Positions 17,849 through 26,987 of a stretch of 64,000 nucleotides of DNA are shown here, piece after piece (position 1 is the first letter of the stretch; each line of letters starts with the position of its first letter). This stretch comes from Armatimonadota bacterium. GTDB taxonomy: Bacteria > Armatimonadota > Fimbriimonadia > Fimbriimonadales > Fimbriimonadaceae. The translations under genes and the position numbers were made by a program. The stretch is taken from the NCBI GenBank assembly GCA_016125185.1, contig WGMG01000011.1, positions 1 to 64,000 on the forward strand. Direction: 5' to 3'. The notes beneath the pieces are model-generated. The model was not told where the DNA came from. It was given only the letters and a program-made list of their open reading frames with translations, and did no database searches.

Positions 17849-20800
17849 ATGAAGTTCCGATTCCTTTCTTCCGCGCTTGCAATCACTTTCAGCGCCTTCG
17901 TGATGGCGCAACAGAAGCCGACGCTTTACGTCGTGCCGTATGCCCACTTGGACACGCAATGGCGGTGGAGCTACCCTCAGGTGATTCGCGAATACCTTTG
18001 GAACACGATGGAGGACAACTTCAAGCTGTTCGATAAATACCCGCACTACACCTTCAACTTTGGCGGGTCGCGACGGTTCGAAATGATGAAGGAGTACTTC
18101 CCCGAGGAGTACAAGAAAGTCGTCGCCGCCGTCAAGGCGGGGCGATGGTTCCCGGCTCCAGCGAGCGTCGACGAGACGGAAGTGAACATAATTTCGGGCG
18201 AGTCGGTCATTCGCAACGTTTTGTACGGGAACGAATACTACAAAAAGGAGTTCGGAGTCACTAGCGACGAATTCATGCGTCCCGATAGCTTCGGCTTTCC
18301 CTATTCGTTGCCGACGCTTCTCAGCCACGCGGGGATCAAGGGGTTCTCGACTCAAAAGTTGACTTGGGGCTCAACGGTTGGCATTCCGTTTAACGTCGGT
18401 GTTTGGGTCGGGCCAGATGGAAGCGGCGTCGTTTCGGCTCTGAATCCAACCAGCTACGGCAGCCGCGTGACTGACGATCTCAGCAACGATCCCGAGTGGA
18501 TCAAGCGGCTCTCGGAGGACCCGATTCCGGTGGACTATCGATACTACGGAACGGGTGACCGGGGCGGCGCGCCCGCCGAAAGTTCGGTGGCTAACGGCGA
18601 AAAGAGCGTCACCAGCGACGGGCCCATCAAGGTCATTCAGGCGGGAGCGGACGTGATGTTCAAGACGCTCACTCCCGAGCAGATTGCCAAACTTCCGAGG
18701 TACCAGGGCGAGCTTCTTCTCACCCAGCACAGCGCGGGTTCGATGTCGTCGCACAGCGAAATGAAGCGCTGGAACCGCAAAAACGAGTTGCTGGCGGATG
18801 TCGCCGAGCGGGCTTCGGTTGCCGCCTCGCTGTGGGCGCAGACTCCCTACCCGATGGCCAAGCTCAACAAGGCGTGGGACCTGACTCTTGGTTCGCAAAT
18901 GCACGATATGCTTCCCGGAACCTGTCTTCCCAAAGCGTACGAATATGCTCAGAACGACGAGAACATCGCTCAGAATTCTTTCGCATCGACGGTGACGACT
19001 GCGGTCGGCGCGGTGGCCTCGCGATTGAACACCTCGGCCAAGGGAACGGCGCTAGTCGTTCAGAACCCGCTCTCAATCGCTCGCCAGGACGTGGTGGAGG
19101 CCGAAGTGCCGCTGACGGGATCGATCACGGTTTACGGTCCCGATGGACGCGCGGTTCCGACCCAGGTGAAGTCAACTGACGGTCAAACGAGTCACATTCT
19201 TTTCTTGGCCAACGTGCCCGCCAACGGGTTTGAGGTTTATGACGCGCGGCACGGTCAATCATCGCGATTTGATTCGGTTCGGGCGACGAAGAGCACCCTT
19301 GAGAATGGATATTTCCGAGTTACGCTCAATGCGGCGGGAGACATCGCGTCGATCTACGACAAGCGAGCAAAGCACGAAGCGTTCAAGTCGCCGTCTCAGT
19401 TGGACTTCCAGCATGAGAATCCGGCCGAGTGGCCCGCCTGGAATATGGATTGGGACGACCAAAACAAGCCGCCGTATGCTCACTTATCGGGTCCGGTGAC
19501 GATGAAGCTCGTTGAGCATGGCCCGGTCCGATCCACGATTGAGGTCACCCGAGAGACAGGAGGCTCGAAGTTCGTCCAGCGCATCAGCCTTGCGTCGGGA
19601 CAGGCTGGCGACCACGTCGAAGTGGAAAACCTGATCGATTGGAGCACGCGGGAAACGGCGCTCAAGGCCGCTTTCCACCTCACCTCGCCCAATTCGAAGG
19701 CAACCTTCGGAATGCAAGTTGGGGCTATCGTTCGGGAGAACAATAACCCGAAGAAGTACGAACTTCCGGTGCATGGCTGGATGGATGTGACCTCGCCGGA
19801 CGGCAAGCACGGAGTTGGAATTCTCAGTCCGTTCAAGTACGGATCGGACAAGCCAAGTGACGACACGATCCGCCTCACGCTGATCTACACGCCGGGAACG
19901 CGAGGCGGTTATGAGGACCAGGGCGTGCAGGACTTTGGCCGCCACTCGATCGTTTACGGAATCGTTCCCCACGCGGGCGATTGGCGACAGGCCAATATGC
20001 CTTGGGAGTCGGCTCGCCTCGCTCAACCGCTTCGGGCATTTGTCACGAGCAAGCACGAAGGATCGTTGGGCAAATCGAAATCTTTGGCGTCGACTTCGAG
20101 CAATCAAGTTGAAATCCAGGCGATTAAGCAGGCCGAAGATAGAGACGGCTACATTGTGCGGTTGCGGGAACTGACCGGTCGCCCGGCGAGCAACGTCGTG
20201 GTGACGATGTCGAACGCCGTAGTCGGCGCGGAGGCGGTCGATGGCCAGGAGCGCCCTCTGGGCTCGGCGGAGACGCGGAACGGAAAGCTGATCGCCAATG
20301 TGAAGGGATTCGGCTTAGCCTCGTTCCGAGTTCGATTGGCGACGCCGAAGATCATGCTTCCGCAACCCAGTTCCAGCCCGGTGGCTCTGCCGTTCGATCT
20401 CGATGTCGTGAGCACATCGCAAAACGACAAGGACGGCGATTTCGACCACCACGGACGAACGTTGGCGGCCGAAGAGTTTCCGAGTCAGCTCAAGGTCGAC
20501 AACATTGAGTTTAAGCTGGGCCCAACCACCGACGGCGCCAAGAACGCCTTGAGCGCCACGGGGCAGACCATCCGCATTCCCAAGGGATACCAAAGGCTCT
20601 ATCTGTTGGCGGCGGGAACCTCGGATACCCAGACTTCCATGACCATCGGCAGTCATCGGGTGAACTTCAAAGTTCCTTCTTGGGCGGGCTACATCGGCCA
20701 ATGGGACACTCGTCTTTGGAAGGGCGAACAGCCGGAACTCGCATATGGTTGGAGGCTTCCTTTCGACGGGCTTGCGCCAGGATATGTGAAGCAAACCGAA

Positions 20801-22063
20801 CTGGCGTGGTACACGTCGCACTGCCACCTGGCGGGAGAAGGGAACGGCTACTACCAGTACACCTACCTCTTCAACCATGGATTCGATATTCCGAAGGGCG
20901 TGACCAGTGTTCGGCTTCCGGTCGATCCCAATTTGCGCATCTTTGCCATCTCGGTGGCCAAGCAAACTGAAGATCAGACCTCGCCCGCGATGCCGTTGAT
21001 CGATACTCTGGACGATCATAAGCCGGGAGGCATGCCGAGCATCGTGGTACCGTCGGGCGCTTCGAGTGAAGGCGTCGATGTCACCCTGACTCCGCCGCTG
21101 TATTGGAAAGGCGACAACCTTCGATACACGACGGATGGCTCCAAGCCGACGGCCAAGTCGCTTCGATACACCGGACCGATTTTTGTGGGCCGACCGACGA
21201 CCATCAAGGTTGCTCAAATCAACGATAATGGAACGTCGGGGCCGGTTGCCGAAAAGCGCGTCGAGGCCCGAGATTCGGTTCCGCCAAAGCTGGTCACCGG
21301 GACCATCATTCGGAGCCTGGGATTTGTTTCGATGGCGTTCAGCGAACCGATTAATCGGTCCGAGGGTGAGAGCGTGTCGAGCTATCAGATTTCGGGCGCG
21401 AAGATCGTCGCGGCGAAACTGTCGGACGATTCGCGATCGGTCTTCTTGACTCTCGATCGCGCCCTGGCCGATGACGCTCGGGTGACGGTTTCGACCAAGG
21501 TCCATGACCGAGTCGGAAATTCGTCCACCATCGAGTTCAATGCGGGTGCCGAAATGAAGCCGGTTTTCGACTTGCTGGAGCCGGTGCAGTCCAAGACTCA
21601 AACCTTCGACGCTCCGGTCCCCCGCAAGGGAACGGATTCCTGGACACTCAATTTCTGGGTCAAGGTTGACAAGCAACCGGAACCAAGAACGGTCCTGGCT
21701 GGATTTGGACGCGCGCGTGACGGGCAGAGCGGAACGGGTCGATACATCGCCAGCTTCCCGCGGGGCCTTGAGTTTTGGGCCGCCAACCAGGACGTTACGT
21801 CGAACGTCCGGCTCGACCTGAATCGATGGCAGATGCTCACGGCGACGTTCGACGGAACGATGCTTCGCCTCTATAAAGACGGCCAGAAGATTGGTGAGGG
21901 CACCCCGCATCTCAGCGACGACAACGGTCGGGTCAATGTGATGCCGATCGACCCTTGGCAACAACGGCGCACACTGGACGGCGAAATCAAGGACTTCACC
22001 ATTTGGCCGGTCGCGCTTCCGGCTGAGGCCATCGAGAAGCTTCAAAGTCGCACTTCCGGTTAG
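17849..22063 (+). CDS. Secreted GH38 alpha-mannosidase-type enzyme with LamG domain
   Basis: A 1404-residue exported protein. After a signal peptide (MKFRFLSSALAITFSAFVMA) comes a full GH38 catalytic domain: VVPYAHLDTQWRWS with the metal-binding His-x-Asp, and RPDSFGFPYSLP with the nucleophile Asp. Middle-domain helices and the GH38 C-terminal beta domains follow to about residue 800. Beyond these are a linker domain, a chitobiase-C-like motif (LRYTTDGSKPTAKSLRYTGP, about 1090-1130), a bacterial Ig-like domain and a C-terminal LamG/concanavalin domain (about 1240-1400). The last parts probably bind glycans. ATG 17849 was chosen for the signal peptide; the frame is open 34 codons further upstream. 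Confidence 0.88.
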   Translation: MKFRFLSSALAITFSAFVMAQQKPTLYVVPYAHLDTQWRWSYPQVIREYLWNTMEDNFKLFDKYPHYTFNFGGSRRFEMMKEYFPEEYKKVVAAVKAGRWFPAPASVDETEVNIISGESVIRNVLYGNEYYKKEFGVTSDEFMRPDSFGFPYSLPTLLSHAGIKGFSTQKLTWGSTVGIPFNVGVWVGPDGSGVVSALNPTSYGSRVTDDLSNDPEWIKRLSEDPIPVDYRYYGTGDRGGAPAESSVANGEKSVTSDGPIKVIQAGADVMFKTLTPEQIAKLPRYQGELLLTQHSAGSMSSHSEMKRWNRKNELLADVAERASVAASLWAQTPYPMAKLNKAWDLTLGSQMHDMLPGTCLPKAYEYAQNDENIAQNSFASTVTTAVGAVASRLNTSAKGTALVVQNPLSIARQDVVEAEVPLTGSITVYGPDGRAVPTQVKSTDGQTSHILFLANVPANGFEVYDARHGQSSRFDSVRATKSTLENGYFRVTLNAAGDIASIYDKRAKHEAFKSPSQLDFQHENPAEWPAWNMDWDDQNKPPYAHLSGPVTMKLVEHGPVRSTIEVTRETGGSKFVQRISLASGQAGDHVEVENLIDWSTRETALKAAFHLTSPNSKATFGMQVGAIVRENNNPKKYELPVHGWMDVTSPDGKHGVGILSPFKYGSDKPSDDTIRLTLIYTPGTRGGYEDQGVQDFGRHSIVYGIVPHAGDWRQANMPWESARLAQPLRAFVTSKHEGSLGKSKSLASTSSNQVEIQAIKQAEDRDGYIVRLRELTGRPASNVVVTMSNAVVGAEAVDGQERPLGSAETRNGKLIANVKGFGLASFRVRLATPKIMLPQPSSSPVALPFDLDVVSTSQNDKDGDFDHHGRTLAAEEFPSQLKVDNIEFKLGPTTDGAKNALSATGQTIRIPKGYQRLYLLAAGTSDTQTSMTIGSHRVNFKVPSWAGYIGQWDTRLWKGEQPELAYGWRLPFDGLAPGYVKQTELAWYTSHCHLAGEGNGYYQYTYLFNHGFDIPKGVTSVRLPVDPNLRIFAISVAKQTEDQTSPAMPLIDTLDDHKPGGMPSIVVPSGASSEGVDVTLTPPLYWKGDNLRYTTDGSKPTAKSLRYTGPIFVGRPTTIKVAQINDNGTSGPVAEKRVEARDSVPPKLVTGTIIRSLGFVSMAFSEPINRSEGESVSSYQISGAKIVAAKLSDDSRSVFLTLDRALADDARVTVSTKVHDRVGNSSTIEFNAGAEMKPVFDLLEPVQSKTQTFDAPVPRKGTDSWTLNFWVKVDKQPEPRTVLAGFGRARDGQSGTGRYIASFPRGLEFWAANQDVTSNVRLDLNRWQMLTATFDGTMLRLYKDGQKIGEGTPHLSDDNGRVNVMPIDPWQQRRTLDGEIKDFTIWPVALPAEAIEKLQSRTSG

Positions 22064-22078
22064 GAGTGCGACTTTGAA
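22041..22078. terminator. Perfect 14-bp hairpin shared by convergent genes, stop codon in loop
   Basis: Arms TTCAAAGTCGCACT (22041-22054) and its exact complement (22065-22078) enclose a 10-nt loop that contains the TAG stop of the GH38-LamG gene. The last codons of that gene therefore form one arm. The convergent hydrolase gene ends at 22081. It probably terminates in both directions although no T run follows. Confidence 0.65.
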
Positions 22079-22080
22079 CG

Positions 22081-22929
22081 CTACGGCTTGGCGTCGAGAA
22101 AGTCGTTGACCATGGGGATGATGACGGATCCGCGCTGCATCAGCGTGACATGGGTGGTGTCGGGCAAGATGGCCAGCCGCGATGACGTGCGCGGTCCCAT
22201 GTCGCCGTGGGTTTCTCCGCCTTTGAGTCGAAACATCTCGGCGATGTGCGAGAGCAGAATGCCGTCCGCGTCGCCATTGATGAAGAACATCGGCGCTTTG
22301 GTGGCCCTTATTTTGTCAGCTCCGAAGTCATACGGTTTGGAGGCCGAGGCGACGATCCGCTGGACGAACTGCGGAAAGTAGTCGGGAGTTGGGCTCAGTC
22401 GCTTGTACTCGGTCTCGATGGGCGAGCCTTTGAAGACGTCCGCCGTGAGGCCCGCGATGGCCTCGCGCGAACCCGCGACCATGCCGTCACTGCGGAAGGT
22501 GGACGAAATGATCACCGCCTTTCGTACGCGGTCGGGATGGCGGATGGCGCACTGCAACGCCACCTCTCCGCCCATGCTATAGCCGATCAGGTCTGCTTGG
22601 GAAATCTTCAGATATTTGAGTAGGGCGGCCACATCGTCGGCGAGGTTTTCGGGCGAGGGTTCTCGCGAGATGTCGGCGGTGCGGCCATGGCCTTGCATTT
22701 CAACGGCGATGACCTTTCGCGTTTTGGAAAGCTCGTCGATCCAGCCATCCCAGTTGATGGTGATGGTCATGAACGCGCCGTGAAGTAACACCACGGGTTG
22801 GCCACTCCCGTGAATCTCGTAGTACATCTTGAGCCCATTGACCGGCGCGTAGCCGGTCGTGGGTTTGGATTGGGCCGATGCAACAGTCATGACAAGCATC
22901 ATGGCTAGCAACGCTGCTAACCACCGCAT
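22081..22929 (-). CDS. Alpha/beta hydrolase, exported
   Basis: A 282-residue alpha/beta-hydrolase. A signal peptide ([20 protein letters not shown]) is followed by the fold: oxyanion segment VVLLHGAFM, nucleophile elbow GYSMGGE, an Asp in [10 protein letters not shown] and the catalytic His in [10 protein letters not shown]. Substrate unknown. The ATG at 22927-22929 shares its G with the TGA stop of the AHSA1 gene (TGATG), so translation is probably coupled. It is the third gene of an ArsR-AHSA1-hydrolase operon. Confidence 0.88.
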   Translation of the reverse strand: MRWLAALLAMMLVMTVASAQSKPTTGYAPVNGLKMYYEIHGSGQPVVLLHGAFMTITINWDGWIDELSKTRKVIAVEMQGHGRTADISREPSPENLADDVAALLKYLKISQADLIGYSMGGEVALQCAIRHPDRVRKAVIISSTFRSDGMVAGSREAIAGLTADVFKGSPIETEYKRLSPTPDYFPQFVQRIVASASKPYDFGADKIRATKAPMFFINGDADGILLSHIAEMFRLKGGETHGDMGPRTSSRLAILPDTTHVTLMQRGSVIIPMVNDFLDAKP

Positions 22930-23411
22930 CAATCCGACTCCATCGTGGCGAGAAGTTCTTCGAGTTGGTCGAGGACCTCGGGCATTGCGCCGGTCGCTCC
23001 GGTTTCAACCGCTTCGGGCGACGGATAGCGATCGTGAATGATCAGAAGTGTCTGGTCTTCCATTTCTTCGAAGGTCACGGTGGTGATGGTTTGGCCCGCG
23101 TCGCCTTCATCGTTGGTCCAAACTAGGCGTGAGGTCGGTGTCACTTCGACGTAGGTTCCGAAAAATTCCATCGTCGAACCCTCGTGGAGGAATGCTAAGC
23201 GGTACTGGCCGCCGACGCGGATATCCATGTCGCAGGCGACCAGGTTCAGCCCGTACGACTTTGGAACCCACCATCGCCGGAATAGTTCGGGCGTGGTCCA
23301 CGCCTTGAACACGAGGCGGGTGGGTGCGTTGACGGTGCGTTTAACAACGACTTCGCATTCAGAAATTCGCTCTACGGTCGTGTTGTTCTTGTTTTGGCTA
23401 TTTAGGTGCAT
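22929..23411 (-). CDS. SRPBCC/AHSA1-family protein
   Basis: A 160-residue START-like protein of the activator of Hsp90 ATPase homologue 1 family. Signature segments are [24 protein letters not shown] near the N-terminus, [13 protein letters not shown] and [19 protein letters not shown] in the middle, and a C-terminal helix [10 protein letters not shown]. Such proteins form a hydrophobic-cavity fold; the ligand is unknown. It overlaps the ArsR gene by 14 bp upstream and the hydrolase by 1 bp. The ArsR-AHSA1 pair is very common, and the regulator is expected to control it. Confidence 0.9.
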   Translation of the reverse strand: MHLNSQNKNNTTVERISECEVVVKRTVNAPTRLVFKAWTTPELFRRWWVPKSYGLNLVACDMDIRVGGQYRLAFLHEGSTMEFFGTYVEVTPTSRLVWTNDEGDAGQTITTVTFEEMEDQTLLIIHDRYPSPEAVETGATGAMPEVLDQLEELLATMESD

Positions 23412-23754
23412 TTGCGTTCTCCTGCTGTTTCAATTCTTCGACTATAAGGTCCAGTTCATCAAAGCGTGCGGCCCAGAGTTGGTGATACCTCTCGATCCAC
23501 GCCGCCTCTTCTTCGAGTCCGCGCTGTCCGAGCCTGCAGGTTCGGACGCGGCCGATCTTCTCGGTCCTGACGAGCCCGGCTTGCTCCAGGACGCCGACGT
23601 GCTTCTTCATGCCCGTGAGGGTCATTTGGAATTTTTCGGCAAGAGCCGTGATCGAGGCGTCGGCACGTCCGAGTTGCTCCAGGATGCCGCGCCGGGTGGC
23701 GTCTGATAGCGCGCCAAACGAGGTATCGAAGTGGGTTTGACTATACTGAACCAT
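23398..23754 (-). CDS. ArsR-family transcriptional regulator
   Basis: A 118-residue winged-helix regulator: FGALSDATRRGILEQLGRADASITALAEKFQMTLTGMKKHVGVLEQAGLVRTEKIGRVRTCRL contains the ArsR core, with the recognition helix around TLTGMKKHVGVLE. No cysteine metal-binding motif is seen in the recognition helix, so it is of the non-metal ArsR type usually paired with AHSA1 genes. The start codon lies inside an 11-bp-arm inverted repeat that also contains the TATACT -10 box, which ends 7 nt before the ATG. Autorepression of a leaderless operon transcript is the natural reading. Confidence 0.92.
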   Translation of the reverse strand: MVQYSQTHFDTSFGALSDATRRGILEQLGRADASITALAEKFQMTLTGMKKHVGVLEQAGLVRTEKIGRVRTCRLGQRGLEEEAAWIERYHQLWAARFDELDLIVEELKQQENANAPK

Positions 23755-23768
23755 TTAGTTCAGTATAG
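23741..23768. promoter_or_regulatory. Operator and -10 box of the arsR operon
   Basis: A perfect inverted repeat with arms CTATACTGAAC and GTTCAGTATAG around a 6-nt centre. On the gene's strand the left arm contains TATACT, the centre contains the start of ATG, and the right arm lies in the first codons. A dimer bound here would cover the -10 box, transcription start and translation start at once. Confidence 0.8.
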
Positions 23769-24195
23769 CGGATGTTTGGGGAGTATGCAAGGGGATTGGA
23801 AAAATGGCTGCGTATCGTTTTGGCGTTCGATGACGAGTCAGCATTGGTGCTTTCTTGGCTTACCACTGGTAAATCCCAGCTTGCGGACAAGCAGACGTCT
23901 TTACCAGTGCCACCTCTAGCTTGGGTGGGCAAGATGCCCACCCTCCCAATGGGCTCTGGGCTTTGACTATCCATGAATCCTCCCCACCGTCCCGATGTCG
24001 CTGTGCTCCACTTCCTTTCAGCGGAATCTAAGGAGTTTGCTTCGCGATGCTCGCTCACCGACTCCACATGAATCCTCCCTGGGAAGCAGCGTGGTCAGTC
24101 GGGTATTTGACATGGTCGCTCTTATAGTGATTTTCGAGATAGCTTCTAGCCAACACTTAATCAGTCTTCATATAATGAATCACTAGCCAAGTCAA
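23769..24195. repeat. Structured intergenic repeat region, no gene
   Basis: This 427-bp gap shows no supported gene. It contains a nested stem-loop: outer arms CACTGGTAAA (23864-23873) and TTTACCAGTG (23900-23909) enclose an inner hairpin GCTTG-CGGA-CAAGC. A second hairpin GGGTGGGCA-AGA-TGCCCACCC follows at 23923-23943. Fragments of the same element occur near 17682-17711. ATGAATCCTCCC is repeated about 100 bp apart (near 23971 and 24069). A TATAAT box (24171-24176) ends exactly 19 nt before the next gene. Confidence 0.6.
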
Positions 24196-25392
24196 ATGGG
24201 TTTAAGATTTCATCGGTCATTTAAGCTGTTTCCTGGGGTTCGGCTCAATGTTAGCAAGAGCGGATTCAGCACTAGTTTTGGAGTGAGAGGAGCCACCATT
24301 AATGTGGGACCTCGTGGTGTAAGAGGGACGGTGGGAATACCAGGTACCGGACTCTCCTATAGCGCCAAGATTGCTCCAGGCGCTCCTAGTTTGCCTGTTG
24401 GGGCTCCGTATTGGTCTCCGCCCCATTCCGCTCGACGAGGAAATCCGGTCCTACCCGTGCCGCCTCAAAACGTTCCCTACATCCCCTCGCAAGGAATGAA
24501 TCAGATTTCGAGTGCGGCAGTGGAATGGCTAACTTCGGACGGATTGCAAGACTTGAGAGACATGCTCGTGGATGCTAAGAGGCAGCGTCAGGAGATTCGA
24601 GAAGACTTGCTGTCAACAAAAAAGGAATTGGCGGCTCGTGAGAGGGAGCTTCGGTGGAAGGACAGTTTCCTTAGATTTCTTTTCAAGAAAAGGGTTGCCG
24701 AACTTTCCCAACTTGTTCCTGAATTACGTCGACATATCGGTGAGCTCAACGCATGGAATGAAGCGACACACATTGATATCCAATTTGAAACAGGCAATCA
24801 GGCTCTAAGGGCATACGGAGATCTGGTTCGGGCTTACGAGGCATGCCGAAATTGCCAAGCAATATGGGATGTCACTGCCGACCGGGCCACGAATCGAGTA
24901 GTGGAAAGGACTACCGCCACGAGGTCCGTCGATAGACGCCCGGTGCGGTTCGAGTACGATGACAGCGACATTATCAGGTTCAAAGGTAGGGCGATGAGGC
25001 TTTCGAATGCCAACGGAGACGACCTGCTTCTTTATCCCGGAATCATTCTCATTCCCAGGGCAGACGGAGCTTTCGCTTTGCTGGACTTTCGTGATGTCAT
25101 GTTGCATTCAGGGGCCGTTGACTTCATCGAGTCCGAACGAATTCCGGCAGATTCGAAAGTTGTCGGTCACACCTGGGCCAAGGCAAATAAGGATGGCTCC
25201 CCGGATCGACGCTTTGCTAGCAACTACCAGATTCCGGTCTGCGAATATGGGCGGCTCCATTTCGCAAGCCGGACCGGTTTGAACGAGGAGTTCCAACTGT
25301 CAAATTCCATGGCGGCCATATCTTTCGGACATGCTTTCACTGCCTATTCGAGAGCCCTTTCTATGGCACCGAGTTCAGTTACTGCGCCCTGA
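24196..25392 (+). CDS. DUF4236 protein with coiled coil and C-terminal domain
   Basis: A 398-residue protein. Residues 1-60 are a clear DUF4236 domain (MGLRFHRSFKLFPGVRLNVS, then GVRGATINVGPRGVRGTVG and IPGTGLSYS). A Pro-rich linker (about 65-100) leads to a charged helical stretch (about 110-200) rich in Glu, Arg and Lys that should form a coiled coil. The remaining part, about 200-398, is not recognised; it holds a CRNCQ pair of cysteines and beta-rich segments. No signal peptide. Function unknown; DUF4236 occurs in proteins of unclear role. TATAAT ends 19 nt before the ATG, with no Shine-Dalgarno site. Codon use is more A/T-rich than neighbours, suggesting recent acquisition. Confidence 0.75.
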   Translation: MGLRFHRSFKLFPGVRLNVSKSGFSTSFGVRGATINVGPRGVRGTVGIPGTGLSYSAKIAPGAPSLPVGAPYWSPPHSARRGNPVLPVPPQNVPYIPSQGMNQISSAAVEWLTSDGLQDLRDMLVDAKRQRQEIREDLLSTKKELAARERELRWKDSFLRFLFKKRVAELSQLVPELRRHIGELNAWNEATHIDIQFETGNQALRAYGDLVRAYEACRNCQAIWDVTADRATNRVVERTTATRSVDRRPVRFEYDDSDIIRFKGRAMRLSNANGDDLLLYPGIILIPRADGAFALLDFRDVMLHSGAVDFIESERIPADSKVVGHTWAKANKDGSPDRRFASNYQIPVCEYGRLHFASRTGLNEEFQLSNSMAAISFGHAFTAYSRALSMAPSSVTAP

Positions 25393-25522
25393 GTTTGCCA
25401 CATTTGGTTGGCAATGGAGCGCCCTGAACGTGCGGAGCGCATCTTAACCTGGTTTATTGGCGAGGTTCATTTGCTGAGCCACGAATGGAGGGATTCATTT
25501 GCCATAATTTGAACCTAGAGCG

Positions 25523-26935
25523 ATGGTGGTCGGTCGTATTTCCTTGTTGTTGGTTTGCCTTGTGCCGTGGTTGATGGCCTTTCGGAGCGACGAGCCGGTA
25601 GTCCGATTGCCGAAGGCTAAATATTCCAAGGAGGTTGTGGAACTTGGGCGCATGCTTTTCCGCGACAAGGGTCTTTCGAATCCGCCAGGTCAGGCGTGCA
25701 TCAGTTGCCACGATCCGGCGGCAGGCTATACCTATCCCGATTCGGAGGTGAATAAGGTTTACGGCACCGTTCCTGGCGTGGTGGTGGGGCGATACGGCAA
25801 CCGACGACCCCCTTCCTTGGCCTATTCACCGTTTTTGGCGGCGGGCTTGCCCCACTACGACAAGGCGGCGTTAGCGTGGGTTGGCGGGCTGTTTTGGGAT
25901 GGCCGAGCGAAGAGTTCGCTTGAGCAAGTTCAATTCCCTCTGTTCAATCCGAACGAGATGAACAATCAGATTCACGGCGTCGGTCAACCGGCGATGGTGG
26001 TCGAAAAGATCAAAACGGGGCCACTGGCGGGTGCCTTTAAGAAGGTGTACGGGGCCAACGTCTTTTCGCTTCCAGTTGAGCAGGTATTTGGAAAGATTTC
26101 GGAGGCGATCGTTGCTTACGAGGCATCGCCGGAGGTGTCGCCGTTCACCTCCAAGTACGACGCGTACCTGGAGGGCAAGGCGGAGTTGACGCCTCAGGAG
26201 CTATTGGGGCTTCGGTTAGCGACGGGCACGTTGACCGGTCGCCCGGGCGGATTGCCGTTCAAGAAGTCGGCGCACTGTATGGATTGTCATGGAGCGAGCT
26301 TTGACTTGAGTGCAGGGCCGGACTTGTGGACGAACAGTTGCTATGCGAATTTAGGGGTGCCACGAAACAAGGCGAGCCTGTACTTCAAGATGAGCGACCA
26401 GAAGAAGAACCCCGATGGATACAACGCCCGTGGTGATGCTTACGTCGATATGGGGTTGGCGGGGTTCATCTACCCGTACTACGGTTGGAGTCCGCGCAAG
26501 CCGCACGGGCCCGACCCGCTCCAATTGATCGGCACGTTTAAGGCTCCGACGCTTCGCAACGTGGACAAGCGGCCTAATGCGGGATTCGTGAAGAGCTACA
26601 TGCACAATGGCTACTTTAAGAGCCTGAAAGATGTGGTGCACTTTTACAATGCCCGCAATCTGACCGATGTTCCAGGCGAACTGATCGACTATACGAAGCC
26701 CGACCCTTACGCGGCGCTGAAGGGCAAGCCGCTATTCCCGCCGCCTGAGTACCTGGACGCGAATACCTTGATCAACCCGACGGGTTTGAGTGCAGCCCGA
26801 GGCGCGCCGACGACGCCCAGCAACGCGATGGACCCGGACGCCATGCAGATCGGCAATTTACACCTCACGGACAAGGAGGAGGACGCAATCGTCGCGTTTT
26901 TGAAATGCTTGTCCGACGGCTACTTTAAGCGATGA
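25523..26935 (+). CDS. Di-heme cytochrome c peroxidase-like protein
   Basis: A 470-residue exported protein with an N-terminal hydrophobic segment (ISLLLVCLVPWLMAF) and two c-type heme motifs, CISCH in the first third and CMDCH in the middle. It matches the bacterial cytochrome c peroxidase/MauG group: ELGRMLFRDKGLSNPPGQACISCHDP is typical of the first heme domain, and a C-terminal block KAPTLRNVDKRPNAGFVKSYMHNG carries the second-domain signature. Members reduce hydrogen peroxide or modify proteins in the periplasm. The gene ends at a strong bidirectional terminator shared with the kelch gene. Confidence 0.88.
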   Translation: MVVGRISLLLVCLVPWLMAFRSDEPVVRLPKAKYSKEVVELGRMLFRDKGLSNPPGQACISCHDPAAGYTYPDSEVNKVYGTVPGVVVGRYGNRRPPSLAYSPFLAAGLPHYDKAALAWVGGLFWDGRAKSSLEQVQFPLFNPNEMNNQIHGVGQPAMVVEKIKTGPLAGAFKKVYGANVFSLPVEQVFGKISEAIVAYEASPEVSPFTSKYDAYLEGKAELTPQELLGLRLATGTLTGRPGGLPFKKSAHCMDCHGASFDLSAGPDLWTNSCYANLGVPRNKASLYFKMSDQKKNPDGYNARGDAYVDMGLAGFIYPYYGWSPRKPHGPDPLQLIGTFKAPTLRNVDKRPNAGFVKSYMHNGYFKSLKDVVHFYNARNLTDVPGELIDYTKPDPYAALKGKPLFPPPEYLDANTLINPTGLSAARGAPTTPSNAMDPDAMQIGNLHLTDKEEDAIVAFLKCLSDGYFKR

Positions 26936-26939
26936 AAAA

Positions 26940-26968
26940 ATGGCCCGCTCATCGCTGAGGCGGGCCAT
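26940..26968. terminator. Bidirectional intrinsic terminator
   Basis: Arms ATGGCCCGC and GCGGGCCAT with an 11-nt loop, preceded by an A run (GATGAAAAA) and followed by CTTTT. It lies between the convergent peroxidase and kelch genes and can end both. Confidence 0.85.
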
Positions 26969-26987
26969 CTTTTCGATGTGGTTCCGG

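Noticed and set aside
20315-22045. 576-residue minus-strand open frame
   Set aside because: Antisense to the well-supported GH38-LamG gene; Arg/His-rich and without motifs.
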